A DNA stretch of 64,000 nt from an uncultured candidatus Porisulfidus sp. (GTDB lineage: Bacteria > Pseudomonadota > Gammaproteobacteria > Poriferisulfidales > Poriferisulfidaceae). The notes beneath the pieces were generated by a model that was not told where the DNA came from, made no database searches, and worked only from the letters and a program-made list of their open reading frames with translations. Positions 9,080-16,404 of this stretch are shown here, piece after piece. The position numbers and the translations under genes were made by a program. The first letter of the stretch is position 1. Every line of letters begins with the position of its first letter. The DNA is taken from contig OY288106.1 of assembly GCA_958431155.1 (NCBI GenBank), positions 381,937 to 445,936 of the forward strand, written 5' to 3'.

Positions 9080-9468
9080 GCTACCGCATCCTGGATCCAC
9101 GGAACCTGCGGATCAACCAGGTCGATCTGGCCGCGCGGCAGGTCGTGCTGCATTTCCAAGAGGCGAACATAGAGAAAATAATGGACAATGCGGACCAGCG
9201 AACCCTGTGGACACAAGCCGGATTCATCGAAGTGTGGACCCCGAGACTCTCGGCTGATCTGCCGATTCCGCCATTCCTGATCGCGCATGCGGAAGTGGAG
9301 GACGGTCTGTACACCCAGCGCAACATGATGCGTATTCCGCTGGACGTGTCGGGCGAGATCGTGCTGTCCTTGTGGCTTGAGGGGCAGGACGAGCCGCTGC
9401 GCCTGGAAGGCTCCCGGATGCGCCTGCACCTGGAAGGCAATCCCAGCTACGTGCGGCACGTGGACTAG
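9076..9468 (+). CDS. conserved hypothetical protein downstream of gshA
   Basis: A 130-residue soluble protein with alternating hydrophobic and charged residues typical of a small beta-rich domain. No signal peptide or membrane segment is visible. Its ATG overlaps the gshA stop codon (ATGA), so it is translationally coupled to gshA, and djlA follows after 8 bases. I recognise no catalytic motif. The context suggests only that it is made together with glutamate-cysteine ligase and the DjlA-like co-chaperone. Confidence 0.75.
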   Translation: MSYRILDPRNLRINQVDLAARQVVLHFQEANIEKIMDNADQRTLWTQAGFIEVWTPRLSADLPIPPFLIAHAEVEDGLYTQRNMMRIPLDVSGEIVLSLWLEGQDEPLRLEGSRMRLHLEGNPSYVRHVD

Positions 9469-9476
9469 GAGCAGCC

Positions 9477-10310
9477 GTGCAGTTTCTCAGTTGTTTGTTC
9501 GCTCTGTTCTGGGGGGCGTTCTGCATGATGGTCGGCGGCTGGCTGTTCGGTGGCTGGGGCATCATCCTGGGCGCGGCGGTCGCCGTGTTCACGATGGGCA
9601 GGACGACCCAGGGCATGTTCGGACAGCCCGGTACGAGCGGCATGTGGGACGACAACGACGAATTAATCCAGAGACGGCAGGTCTTCTCGCGCATCGTGTT
9701 CCTGATGAGCGGACACATTGCCCAGGCGGACGGCAGGGTGACGGAACAGGAGATCCGATGCGCCGAGGAGGTCATGGAAGAGTTCGGCCTGAATCCGGAA
9801 CAGCGCGGGCATGCCATGCACTACTTCAATCTCGGAACCCGGCCGGGCTTCGACTTGGGCGGCAGCCTGCAGGAACTGGTGCACGCCTGCCGGAGCGAGC
9901 CCTCGCTGATCGCGACTTTCGTCGAGATCCAGGTCGCGATGGCCTGTGCGGACGGAGAACTCTCCCCCTCGGAGGAGCAGATCCTCCACGCCTGCTGCCA
10001 GACGCTGAAATTCCCCGAGGGCCGGATGCGGGCGATCATCGACCAGTACCTCGGGCATGCCCGGCGCGCTGGTCCGGCGCCGGATGCCGGAGGGAACCTG
10101 GACTGGGCCTACGGGGCGCTGGAGATCGAGCCCTCGGCTTCGATGGAGGAGGTGCAGCGCGCCTATGCCCGTAAGATGAAGGACTTCCATCCGGATAAGC
10201 TGGCATCCAAGGGGCTGCCGAAGGAATTCATGGAATTCGCCACGGAACGGACCAAGCAGTTCACCAAGGCGTACCAGACGATCAAGAAGGCGAAGAGGGC
10301 AGCAGGATGA
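9477..10310 (+). CDS. djlA: DjlA-like membrane-anchored DnaJ co-chaperone (TerB + J domain)
   Basis: Type III J-domain protein that recruits DnaK at the inner face of the membrane. Domains in order: an N-terminal glycine-rich transmembrane segment (residues about 1-42, WLFGGWGIILGAAVAVF), a TerB-like helical domain (about 65-190, GHIAQADGRVTEQEI and its repeat ACADGELSPSEEQILH), and a C-terminal J domain (about 208-277) with YGALEIEPSASMEEVQRAY and the essential HPDK. The gene starts with GTG preceded by AGGAGC. The last four bases overlap the next gene. The three-part architecture is diagnostic. Confidence 0.9.
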   Translation: MQFLSCLFALFWGAFCMMVGGWLFGGWGIILGAAVAVFTMGRTTQGMFGQPGTSGMWDDNDELIQRRQVFSRIVFLMSGHIAQADGRVTEQEIRCAEEVMEEFGLNPEQRGHAMHYFNLGTRPGFDLGGSLQELVHACRSEPSLIATFVEIQVAMACADGELSPSEEQILHACCQTLKFPEGRMRAIIDQYLGHARRAGPAPDAGGNLDWAYGALEIEPSASMEEVQRAYARKMKDFHPDKLASKGLPKEFMEFATERTKQFTKAYQTIKKAKRAAG

Positions 10311-11191
10311 GGCTGGTGACGATCGAATACGAAGGCCGGGTTGGGCTCGGCGTGCAGCAGGAAGACCTGGTCTTCCTGCCGGCCTTGCACGACGCGTCGC
10401 TGCCGGCGTCCATGTTGGACTTGATCGAGGGCGGTGAGGCGGCACTTCAGGCCGTGCACGCGGCGTTCGAATCCGCGCCGGTGGAGACGTTCGTCCCGGC
10501 CGACTGGACCGAATTGCTGGCGCCGATCCCGCGCCCGCGGCAGAACATCATGTGCATGGGTCTCAACTATGCGGACCACGTCGAGGAGGCTTCCGCTTCG
10601 CTCGGGCGTGACCCGAACCTGCCGAAGTATCCGATTGTGTTCACCAAGGCGGCCAACAGTGTCAACGACCCGTTCGGGGAGATTCCCTATGATTCCGAGG
10701 TGTCGGACAAGCTGGACTGGGAGGTCGAGCTGGGCGTGATCATCGGGCGTGCCGGGCGCGGCATCCCGGAGGAGGAAGCCTACGACCATGTGTTCGGCTA
10801 CACCGTGATCAACGACGTCTCGGCGCGCGAGCTGCAGCGCCGGCACAAGCAGTTCTTCATCGGCAAGAGCCTCAGCGGTTTCTGCCCGATGGGCCCGTGC
10901 ATCGTGACGGCCGACGAGATCGAAGACCCGCACGACCTAGAGTTGTGGTGCCGGGTCAACGGCGTGGAGAAGCAGCACTCCAATACTCGCTACCAGATTT
11001 TCAGCGTTGCGCAACAGATCGCGGCCCTGTCGCGCGGCATGTGGCTTGAGCCGGGAGACATCCTGGCGACCGGCACGCCGAGCGGTGTCGGCTTCGCGCG
11101 CACGCCGCCGGAATACCTGCGGCCCGGCGACGTGGTGGAATGCGAGGTGGAGCGGATCGGCGCGATCCGCAACCGGGTGGTGGGGCGGTAG
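10307..11191 (+). CDS. fumarylacetoacetate hydrolase (FAH) family protein
   Basis: The 294-residue protein has the FAH catalytic domain: PRQNIMCMGLNYADHVEEA near residue 78, YPIVFTKAANSVNDPFGEI near 105, the metal-ligand region DWEVELGVIIGRAGRGI near 137, NDVSARELQRR near 168, and a C-terminal GDILATGTPSGVGFARTPP near 250. Family members act on 1,3-dicarbonyl compounds (acylpyruvases, oxaloacetate decarboxylases, 2-hydroxyhepta-2,4-diene-1,7-dioate isomerases). The sequence does not tell which. It overlaps the djlA stop by 4 bases and is convergent with fpr. Confidence 0.88.
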   Translation: MRLVTIEYEGRVGLGVQQEDLVFLPALHDASLPASMLDLIEGGEAALQAVHAAFESAPVETFVPADWTELLAPIPRPRQNIMCMGLNYADHVEEASASLGRDPNLPKYPIVFTKAANSVNDPFGEIPYDSEVSDKLDWEVELGVIIGRAGRGIPEEEAYDHVFGYTVINDVSARELQRRHKQFFIGKSLSGFCPMGPCIVTADEIEDPHDLELWCRVNGVEKQHSNTRYQIFSVAQQIAALSRGMWLEPGDILATGTPSGVGFARTPPEYLRPGDVVECEVERIGAIRNRVVGR

Positions 11192-11203
11192 AACCGCAGC
11201 GAA

Positions 11204-11950
11204 CTACCAGTAGCTTTCGGTCGTGATCTGTCCCGGCGTGCTGCGCCGGTTCCGGGCCATTCCCATCGTCTTCAGCAGGGCCGAAGTGTCCTGGACCATC
11301 TGCGGGTTGCCGCACAGCATGACCTGGGCACGCGCAGGGTCGAAATCCATGCCGGCGCGCTCCGCCAGCCTCCCGTCCTCGATCGCGGCGGGAATGCGCC
11401 CGTGCAGGGCATCGGGGTCGTCCTCCCGGCTGACGAAGGGAACATAGACGAACTGGTCCGGATGCCGGCTCAGGCGTTTCTGGATGGTGCTCTGGTAGGT
11501 GAGTTCGCGGGTATAGCGCACGGCATGCACCAGCGCGATCTTGCGGTAGCGAGCCCAGGGGGCGGGCGTGCCGAGGATGGACAGGTAGGGGCCGAGGCCG
11601 GTCCCGGTGGCCAGCAGCCACAGGTATTCGCTCCCCGGGACTTCGTCCAGCACGAAGAACCCGACACCCTGCGAGGAGACCCAGATCCGGTCGCCGGCTG
11701 CCAGGGACTCCAGGCGCGAGGACAGCGGACCTTCCGGCACGATGATGGAATAGAACTCGAGGTTTTCGGCATCCGGGGGATTGACGAAAGAATAAGGGCG
11801 GGCGATCCGTTCGCCGTCGATGTCGAGCGCAAGACGGCCGAACTGCCCGGCCGTGAACCGGACCTCCGGCGCCTTGATGTGCAGGGAATAAAGCTGGTCG
11901 GTCCAGTGCTGGTTCTCGACGACGGTGCCTTCAAGCCACTCGGTTGCCAT
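11204..11950 (-). CDS. fpr: ferredoxin-NADP+ reductase
   Basis: FAD enzyme that exchanges electrons between NADP(H) and ferredoxin or flavodoxin. The 248-residue protein shows RPYSFVNPPDAENLEFYSII near residue 52 (the FAD-binding RxYS motif), LLATGTGLGPYLSIL near 112 for NADP binding, VMLCGNPQMVQDT near 212, and a C-terminal aromatic residue (ESYW) of the kind that stacks on the flavin. The start is 13 bases downstream of the stop of the Rieske ferredoxin gene on the same strand, so the two probably form a two-gene operon. Confidence 0.9.
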   Translation of the reverse strand: MATEWLEGTVVENQHWTDQLYSLHIKAPEVRFTAGQFGRLALDIDGERIARPYSFVNPPDAENLEFYSIIVPEGPLSSRLESLAAGDRIWVSSQGVGFFVLDEVPGSEYLWLLATGTGLGPYLSILGTPAPWARYRKIALVHAVRYTRELTYQSTIQKRLSRHPDQFVYVPFVSREDDPDALHGRIPAAIEDGRLAERAGMDFDPARAQVMLCGNPQMVQDTSALLKTMGMARNRRSTPGQITTESYW

Positions 11951-11963
11951 GCCTGCCCCCGAA

Positions 11964-12275
11964 TCAGCAGCAGAGCAGCACGCTGTCCCCGTCCACGCGG
12001 ATCGGGTAGGTGCGCAAAGGTTCTTCGGCCGGCTCCTCGATGGGGTGTCCCGTACGGACGTTGAAGCGGCTGCCGTGCAGGGTGCACTTGATCAACTCCC
12101 CGTCCAGGCAGCCGAGCGACAGGGAGGAATCCTCGTGGGTGCAGGTGTCGTCGCAGGCGTAGATGGTCCCGCCGACATTGGCCAGCAGGATGTAGCGCTG
12201 CTGATGCTGGATTCGGAGGGTCTGTCCTGCCGGGATTTCCGATACGGTGGCGACTTGTACGAAGGAATTTGGCAT
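11964..12275 (-). CDS. Rieske [2Fe-2S] ferredoxin
   Basis: The 103-residue protein consists of a single Rieske domain. The cluster ligands are visible as CTHEDSSLSLG near residue 45 and CTLHGSRF near 64, which gives the Cys-X-His ... Cys-X2-His set. It resembles stand-alone Rieske ferredoxins such as NirD/BphF types. It sits immediately before fpr and divergent from ilvA, and no Rieske oxygenase alpha subunit is seen in the window. It may therefore be a soluble electron carrier fed by the reductase. Confidence 0.9.
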   Translation of the reverse strand: MPNSFVQVATVSEIPAGQTLRIQHQQRYILLANVGGTIYACDDTCTHEDSSLSLGCLDGELIKCTLHGSRFNVRTGHPIEEPAEEPLRTYPIRVDGDSVLLCC

Positions 12276-12331
12276 AATCTGCTCGTTTAACCCTGTAATT
12301 ATAACTTTTCGCCAGGGCGGAGAAGCGCACC

Positions 12332-13858
12332 ATGGACTATCTGGAACGGATTCGACAGGCCCGGGTCTACGAGGTGGCGGAGCGTACGCCCCTGCAACGG
12401 GCGCCGCAGTTGACGGAGCGGCTGGGCTGCGAGATCTGGCTCAAGCGCGAGGACCTGCAGCGCACGTTTTCGTTCAAGTTGCGCGGCGCCTACAACAAGA
12501 TTGCCGGGCTGGACGAACAGCAACGCGCCCGCGGCGTGATCGCCGTCTCCGCCGGCAACCACGCCCAAGGGGTGGCGCTGGCGGCCTCCAAGCTGGACCT
12601 GGACGCCGTGATCGTGATGCCGCGCACCACGCCGCCGATCAAGGTCAATGCGGTACGCGCCCTGGGGGGCAACATCGTACTGGAAGGGGACGACTACGAT
12701 GCGGCGAGCCGCTATGCCCTGCAGAAGGCCGAGGCCGAGCAGCGGATCTTCGTGCATCCGTACGACGACCCGGACGTGATTGCCGGTCAGGGAACCATTG
12801 CGGTCGAGATCTGCGAACAATGTGCGGCAATGCCGGATGCGGTATTCATCCCGGTTGGCGGAGGCGGATTGCTGGCTGGGATGGGAACCTGGCTGCGCCA
12901 TGCGGCACCGGACACGCGCGTGGTCGGGGTGGAGCCGGAGGACGCGCCGTCCATGGCGCGGGCGCTGGAGTCCGATGAGCGCGTCTGCCTGAAGCAGGTC
13001 GGCCTGTTCGCGGACGGCGCGGCCGTGCGGCAGGTGGGCGAAGAAACGTTCCGGCTGGCACGGGAATGCGTGGACGAAATGATCCTGGTGAGCATCGATG
13101 AAATCTGTGCAGCAATCAAAGACATCTTCGAGGAAACCCGGGTCCTGGTGGAACCGGCCGGCGCGCTGTCGGTGGCCGGCATCAAGCGCTACGTGCAGAC
13201 CCATGCGGTCCAGGGTCAGATGCTGGTCGGGGTCAACAGTGGCGCCAACATCAATTTCGACCGCCTGCGGCATGTCTCGGAGCGATCCGAACTCGGCGAG
13301 GGCCACGAGGGCATCTTCGCGGTGACCATCCCGGAGCAACCCGGCAGCTTCCGGAGGTTCTGCGAGGCGGTGGGCGACCACAGCATCAGCGAATTCAACT
13401 ACCGCTATGCGGACTCCCAGGACGCCCAGATCTTCGTCGGCATCAAGTTCCGCAATGCGGAAGCCGAAAAGCCGGATTGGGTGGCGCACCTGCGCGAATG
13501 CGGTTATGGGGTGCAGGACCTCAGCGACAACGAGACGGCCAAGCTGCACCTGCGCTACCTGGTCGGCGGACATACCAGCAGCGACCGGCGTGAGATCCTG
13601 TACCGGTTCGAGTTTCCGGAACGGCCCGGGGCATTGCTGGATTTCCTGTCCAGCATGGGGCAGAACTGGAACATCAGCCTGTTCCACTACCGGAACCACG
13701 GCTCCGCTTACGGCAGGGTGCTGGTGGGCATGCAGGTACCAGAGGGCGAGATGAGTGAACTGCGGGCATTCCTCGAGACGCTGGGCTACCAGTACCATGA
13801 AGAGACGGCGAACGCGGCCTGCCAGGCTTTTCTAGGACGCATGGGGCGCGGTGCCTGA
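12332..13858 (+). CDS. ilvA: threonine ammonia-lyase, biosynthetic
   Basis: PLP enzyme that deaminates threonine to 2-oxobutanoate, the first step of isoleucine synthesis. The N-terminal PLP domain (about 1-320) has KREDLQRTFSFKLRGAYNKI with the PLP lysine near residue 50, VSAGNHAQGVALAA near 72, and the phosphate-binding PVGGGGLLAGMGTW near 173. The C-terminal part (about 325-508) holds two ACT-like regulatory domains, as in the isoleucine-inhibited long form. 508 residues is the normal length for this form. A GGCGGAGAAG ribosome-binding region precedes the ATG. Confidence 0.95.
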   Translation: MDYLERIRQARVYEVAERTPLQRAPQLTERLGCEIWLKREDLQRTFSFKLRGAYNKIAGLDEQQRARGVIAVSAGNHAQGVALAASKLDLDAVIVMPRTTPPIKVNAVRALGGNIVLEGDDYDAASRYALQKAEAEQRIFVHPYDDPDVIAGQGTIAVEICEQCAAMPDAVFIPVGGGGLLAGMGTWLRHAAPDTRVVGVEPEDAPSMARALESDERVCLKQVGLFADGAAVRQVGEETFRLARECVDEMILVSIDEICAAIKDIFEETRVLVEPAGALSVAGIKRYVQTHAVQGQMLVGVNSGANINFDRLRHVSERSELGEGHEGIFAVTIPEQPGSFRRFCEAVGDHSISEFNYRYADSQDAQIFVGIKFRNAEAEKPDWVAHLRECGYGVQDLSDNETAKLHLRYLVGGHTSSDRREILYRFEFPERPGALLDFLSSMGQNWNISLFHYRNHGSAYGRVLVGMQVPEGEMSELRAFLETLGYQYHEETANAACQAFLGRMGRGA

Positions 13859-13943
13859 AGAGGCTGTCTGCAACGGTTCTCGGTGATGTTGAACCCGTCT
13901 GGGTGAAATTGCCGAACCGCCGAAGCGATTCGGCTCGTCCCGC

Positions 13944-14021
13944 TTATCTTTTCTTTTTTGCCGTCTTGAGCGGCGCGGCCTTCTTCTGGGCGATCTTCCG
14001 TTTAGCGATTCTTGCCGGCAT
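13944..14021 (-). CDS. possible 25-residue lysine-rich basic peptide
   Basis: A short ATG frame encodes a peptide starting MPARIAKRKI and ending LKTAKKKR, with lysine or arginine at nearly half its positions. The composition resembles the tails of histone H1-like or DNA-binding proteins. There is no clear ribosome-binding site. It lies about 70 bases downstream of the 6S RNA gene on the same strand, in a 230-base gap between ilvA and ssrS that otherwise shows no gene. It may be the remnant of a longer basic protein, or chance. Confidence 0.2.
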   Translation of the reverse strand: MPARIAKRKIAQKKAAPLKTAKKKR

Positions 14022-14089
14022 CTGAGCTGAGTCTGCCGTTTTGTGTGAAATGGCGCGTGAGCACCGAGGAGAGTGTCCGCAAAAAGGGG

Positions 14090-14274
14090 AAGTGCGCTCC
14101 GCCTGCCGCGAACCAGGACGTGACCCTGAACCGAAAGTTCAAGTGGGTCCTTGGGAAATGCCACAGGCTTTCCGGACAAATATGCCGGTCGTGCACAAAG
14201 GCATTTACGCGTCGGGTCCCAGTCAGTTGGAATAGGTTCGGGGATATGCCTGGTGTAACAGGCGGAGGCAATGA
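14090..14274 (-). ncRNA. ssrS: 6S RNA
   Basis: The segment lies about 30 bases downstream of zapA on the same strand, the conserved gammaproteobacterial location of 6S RNA, which binds sigma-70 RNA polymerase in stationary phase. The closing stem is visible: CTCCGCCTG near the 5' end pairs with CAGGCGGAG near the 3' end. A hairpin TTGAACTTTCGGTTCA near the 3' side matches the TTGAACCAAGGGTTCAA hairpin of E. coli 6S RNA and is followed by a similar GGGTNAC-N-CCTG string. The ends are estimated from the closing stem and may be off by 10 bases. Confidence 0.82.
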
Positions 14275-14302
14275 CTCAAAAAGGTTCATGGGGTTTCCTC
14301 CA

Positions 14303-14611
14303 TCACGCCAGGTTCGCTTCCTCAACCCGGTCCAGCGTCTTCTGGACCCGCACCGACAGCGCATCGATGCGTTGCAGCAGGTCGTCCGGCATCCCTTGCG
14401 AGAGGTGTAGGCAGTCGTGGCTCAGGTTCAGTGCGGTGATGACCGCGATGCGGTCCATGCTGGCGTTGGTGTCGATGTCGTGGACTTTCTGCATCTGGGC
14501 CTGCAGATGCTTGATGGCCTTGTCAAGGGATTTGCGCTGGGCGGGAGAGCAGGCGACCTCGTAGGTCTTCTTGAAAAGACGGAAGCCGACCTGTTGGGGT
14601 GCCGCACTCAT
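14303..14611 (-). CDS. zapA: cell division protein ZapA
   Basis: Small FtsZ-bundling protein of 102 residues. The N-terminal part contains the KKTYEVACSPAQRKSLDKA segment of the globular domain, followed by DRIAVITALNLSHDCLHL, which matches the conserved IAALNI(S) helix of ZapA, and a C-terminal coiled coil. The ATG overlaps the stop of the upstream ZapB-like gene (ATGA). The frame is open further upstream, but the MSAAPQQVG start fits both the coupling and the homologue lengths. 6S RNA follows. Confidence 0.88.
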   Translation of the reverse strand: MSAAPQQVGFRLFKKTYEVACSPAQRKSLDKAIKHLQAQMQKVHDIDTNASMDRIAVITALNLSHDCLHLSQGMPDDLLQRIDALSVRVQKTLDRVEEANLA

Positions 14612-14844
14612 TGGATTCTGGTGTACGGCTTGAGCTGCGACAGCACCTGCTCGACGGCGCTGGAGGCTTGCCGGTTTTTTCGGCGCCAGTCGCGCTGCTG
14701 CTCCTGCATCTGATCGCAACGTTTGATGAGAACCTGATTGGCACTGACGAGACGTTCGCACAGCGTGGTCAGTGCATCGACCTGCTGCTCAAGCGCGGCG
14801 AGCGCGGCTTCGACTGATGGCTTCTTCAAGTCCACGTTAGGCAC
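14608..14844 (-). CDS. ZapB-like small coiled-coil protein (TIGR02449-type)
   Basis: A 78-residue protein, almost entirely a predicted coiled coil: hydrophobic residues recur every three to four positions in LAALEQQVDALTTLCERLV and on to QEQQRDWRRKNRQAS. Small proteins of this type precede zapA in many gammaproteobacteria and are thought to serve like ZapB in Z-ring organisation. That role is inferred from position. The start is a GTG, with a second in-frame GTG four codons on. Translation is coupled to zapA. Confidence 0.75.
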   Translation of the reverse strand: MPNVDLKKPSVEAALAALEQQVDALTTLCERLVSANQVLIKRCDQMQEQQRDWRRKNRQASSAVEQVLSQLKPYTRIQ

Positions 14845-14864
14845 GTCTTACGTCGGTATTCATG

Positions 14865-14873
14865 AGTATAACA
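14865..14873 (-). promoter_or_regulatory. candidate extended -10 promoter for the zapA operon / 6S RNA
   Basis: On the minus strand the sequence TGTTATACT gives an extended -10 element (TGN plus TATACT) about 20 bases before the first GTG of the ZapB-like gene. No convincing -35 hexamer is seen, as is usual for extended -10 promoters. Nothing else is recognisable in the 14874-15054 gap. Confidence 0.4.
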
Positions 14874-15054
14874 AAATTTTGGCGGGAGCCTTTTGCGAAT
14901 TTGTGGAAACGCGACCACAGGGAAAACCGCATTGCAGCGGCTTCTAAGACTGGCCTGAATGTTCGAATGCGCCCCTGCCTCTCGTTCCGAGTCGGACCCT
15001 TTTCCTGAGGCTTATATACTTTAGTGCCGAAGGATCCTGTAAAGGAGCTTGAAA

Positions 15055-15240
15055 ATGAGTAATATCCTGTGTCAAGAATGCGGGAAGAAACGTGACCTTA
15101 TTGTGTTGAATGAGGGTTTTTTAGGCATGAGGACACGATACATCTGTAAGGAATGCAAGGATTCTGAAGACTCTTTCAAAGGCGGGTTTTGGTTGTTTGC
15201 GATTTTAGCATTTGTAATATACATGGTGTTTTTTAGATAA
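15055..15240 (+). CDS. small zinc-ribbon membrane protein
   Basis: A 61-residue product with two CxxC pairs (CQECGKK near residue 6, CKECKDS near 33) that should bind one zinc ion, followed by a C-terminal hydrophobic helix (FWLFAILAFVIYMVFF). It starts at an ATG with a strong AAAGGAG ribosome-binding site eight bases upstream. I do not recognise a named family. A tail-anchored zinc ribbon is the visible architecture. The local base composition is more AT-rich than neighbouring genes, which suggests recent acquisition. Confidence 0.65.
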   Translation: MSNILCQECGKKRDLIVLNEGFLGMRTRYICKECKDSEDSFKGGFWLFAILAFVIYMVFFR

Positions 15241-15416
15241 TGACCGATAAGCCTGACTTCAAGCCAGTTTCACTAAACTTGTTTATGAAAGCGATCCACA
15301 AGGTATTGCTGTCGTGTCCGGCTGGTCATGTGGAGTACGAGAATCGGAAGCCGACTAAGCAGGAACTGTATATAGCCGCTATATATTCCCTACCTGATGG
15401 GTTAGCTACGCTGTAA
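15240..15416 (+). CDS. 58-residue hypothetical protein coupled to the zinc-ribbon gene
   Basis: The ATG shares one base with the preceding TAA (TAATG), a typical coupling arrangement. The product begins MTDKPDFKPVSLNLF and contains KPTKQELYIAAIYSLPDG near the C-terminus. It is soluble and slightly basic, and I recognise no motif. It may form a two-gene unit with the zinc-ribbon protein. Confidence 0.4.
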   Translation: MTDKPDFKPVSLNLFMKAIHKVLLSCPAGHVEYENRKPTKQELYIAAIYSLPDGLATL

Positions 15417-15451
15417 CAAATTTCTTTACTCACATTTTTACTTTTTTTCAA

Positions 15452-15691
15452 TCACTTAATCCAAATTCCTGCAATCTGAATTAGAAAACCGAGTACCAAC
15501 ATAGACAAGCCAATCCTTGCATCACGCGTATGGAACAAGAAAAATTGTTTTAGTTGTTCATTTTCGTTCCATCTTGTGGCCGCCAAACCATCTGCTTCTT
15601 TCTTTGTAAGTTTAATGGCATGCCAGTACAACCACGAAGCACCGACTATGTCTACAATCAATCCAACTGTAATCAAGCAACTTCCTGTCAC
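15452..15691 (-). CDS. small two-helix membrane protein
   Basis: A 79-residue product starting at a GTG, with GGAGGAATTAGG upstream as a strong ribosome-binding site. Two hydrophobic stretches (about residues 5-25 and 58-78, ending LVLGFLIQIAGIWIK) flank a charged loop, so both ends should lie on the same side of the membrane. No family is recognised. It converges on the preceding pair of small genes, and these three form a small AT-richer patch between zapA and tpx. Confidence 0.55.
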   Translation of the reverse strand: MTGSCLITVGLIVDIVGASWLYWHAIKLTKKEADGLAATRWNENEQLKQFFLFHTRDARIGLSMLVLGFLIQIAGIWIK

Positions 15692-15804
15692 TTCCTAATT
15701 CCTCCTTCGGTCAAATCTGCCTATATAGTACCCTTCAGCACTAAAGCGATCAGTCCCCTTTTTCTCTTGTCGGGCGGCTCGAACGCCGCGCCCCCGAAGC
15801 CGGA

Positions 15805-16311
15805 TTATCCCTGCAGTGCCGCCAATGCTTCCGCGTAGTTCGGCTCGTCTCCAATCTCGGGCACCAGTTCGGTGTATACGACCTTGTTGCTGCTGTCCAG
15901 CACCACCACCGCGCGCGCAGTGATTCCTGCCAGGGGACCTTCGGAGATCAGGACGCCGTAGTCGCGCGCGAAGTCTCGGTTGCGCATCATCGACAGGGTG
16001 ACCAGGCGGTCGGCGCCTTGGTCGGTACAGAAACGGGTCATGGCGAAGGGCAGGTCCGAAGAGATCACCAGGACCACCGACTTGTCGTCGAGTTTTTGGA
16101 CTTCCCGGTTGAACTGGATGGAAGACTTCGCGCAGACCGGGGTATCGAGGCTGGGCAGGATCGAGATCAACTTGCGTGCATCGCCGAACGTGCTGAGGGT
16201 GGCTTCGTTGAGGTCGCGGTCGACCAGCGTGAAATCCGGGGCGGCGCTGCCAATCTCCGGCAGGGTGCCTTCGAGATTGACTTCGCTGCCGTGCAGAGTG
16301 ACGGTCACCAT
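15805..16311 (-). CDS. tpx: thiol peroxidase (atypical 2-Cys peroxiredoxin)
   Basis: Reduces hydroperoxides using thioredoxin. The 168-residue protein has the Tpx signature SLDTPVCAKSSIQFN near residue 53 with the peroxidatic cysteine, LVISSDLPFAMTRFC near 80 with the resolving cysteine, and the C-terminal GPLAGITARAVVVLD and YTELVPEIGDEPNY. AAGGAGA lies eight bases before the ATG. It is divergent from metK. Confidence 0.95.
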   Translation of the reverse strand: MVTVTLHGSEVNLEGTLPEIGSAAPDFTLVDRDLNEATLSTFGDARKLISILPSLDTPVCAKSSIQFNREVQKLDDKSVVLVISSDLPFAMTRFCTDQGADRLVTLSMMRNRDFARDYGVLISEGPLAGITARAVVVLDSSNKVVYTELVPEIGDEPNYAEALAALQG

Positions 16312-16360
16312 GAAATTCTCCTTCGGGACGTTGAGAGCGGACAGATTCTACCCGTTTTTG

Positions 16361-16380
16361 GCCTCATTGTAGAATGAGGC
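16361..16380. promoter_or_regulatory. perfect 8-bp dyad upstream of metK, overlapping a -10-like hexamer
   Basis: GCCTCATT and AATGAGGC form a perfect inverted repeat around GTAG, and the central TAGAAT is a good -10 hexamer for a metK promoter. The metK start lies 24 bases further on. The location suggests an operator for a repressor of SAM-cycle genes or a leader hairpin. It does not match MetJ boxes (AGACGTCT), and no riboswitch fold was recognised. Confidence 0.4.
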
Positions 16381-16404
16381 GCAAATTCACGCGGGACGAA
16401 TCGG

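Noticed and set aside
14002-14364. 120-codon minus-strand frame downstream of zapA
   Set aside because: It runs across the 6S RNA gene and into zapA in another frame; the translation looks random.
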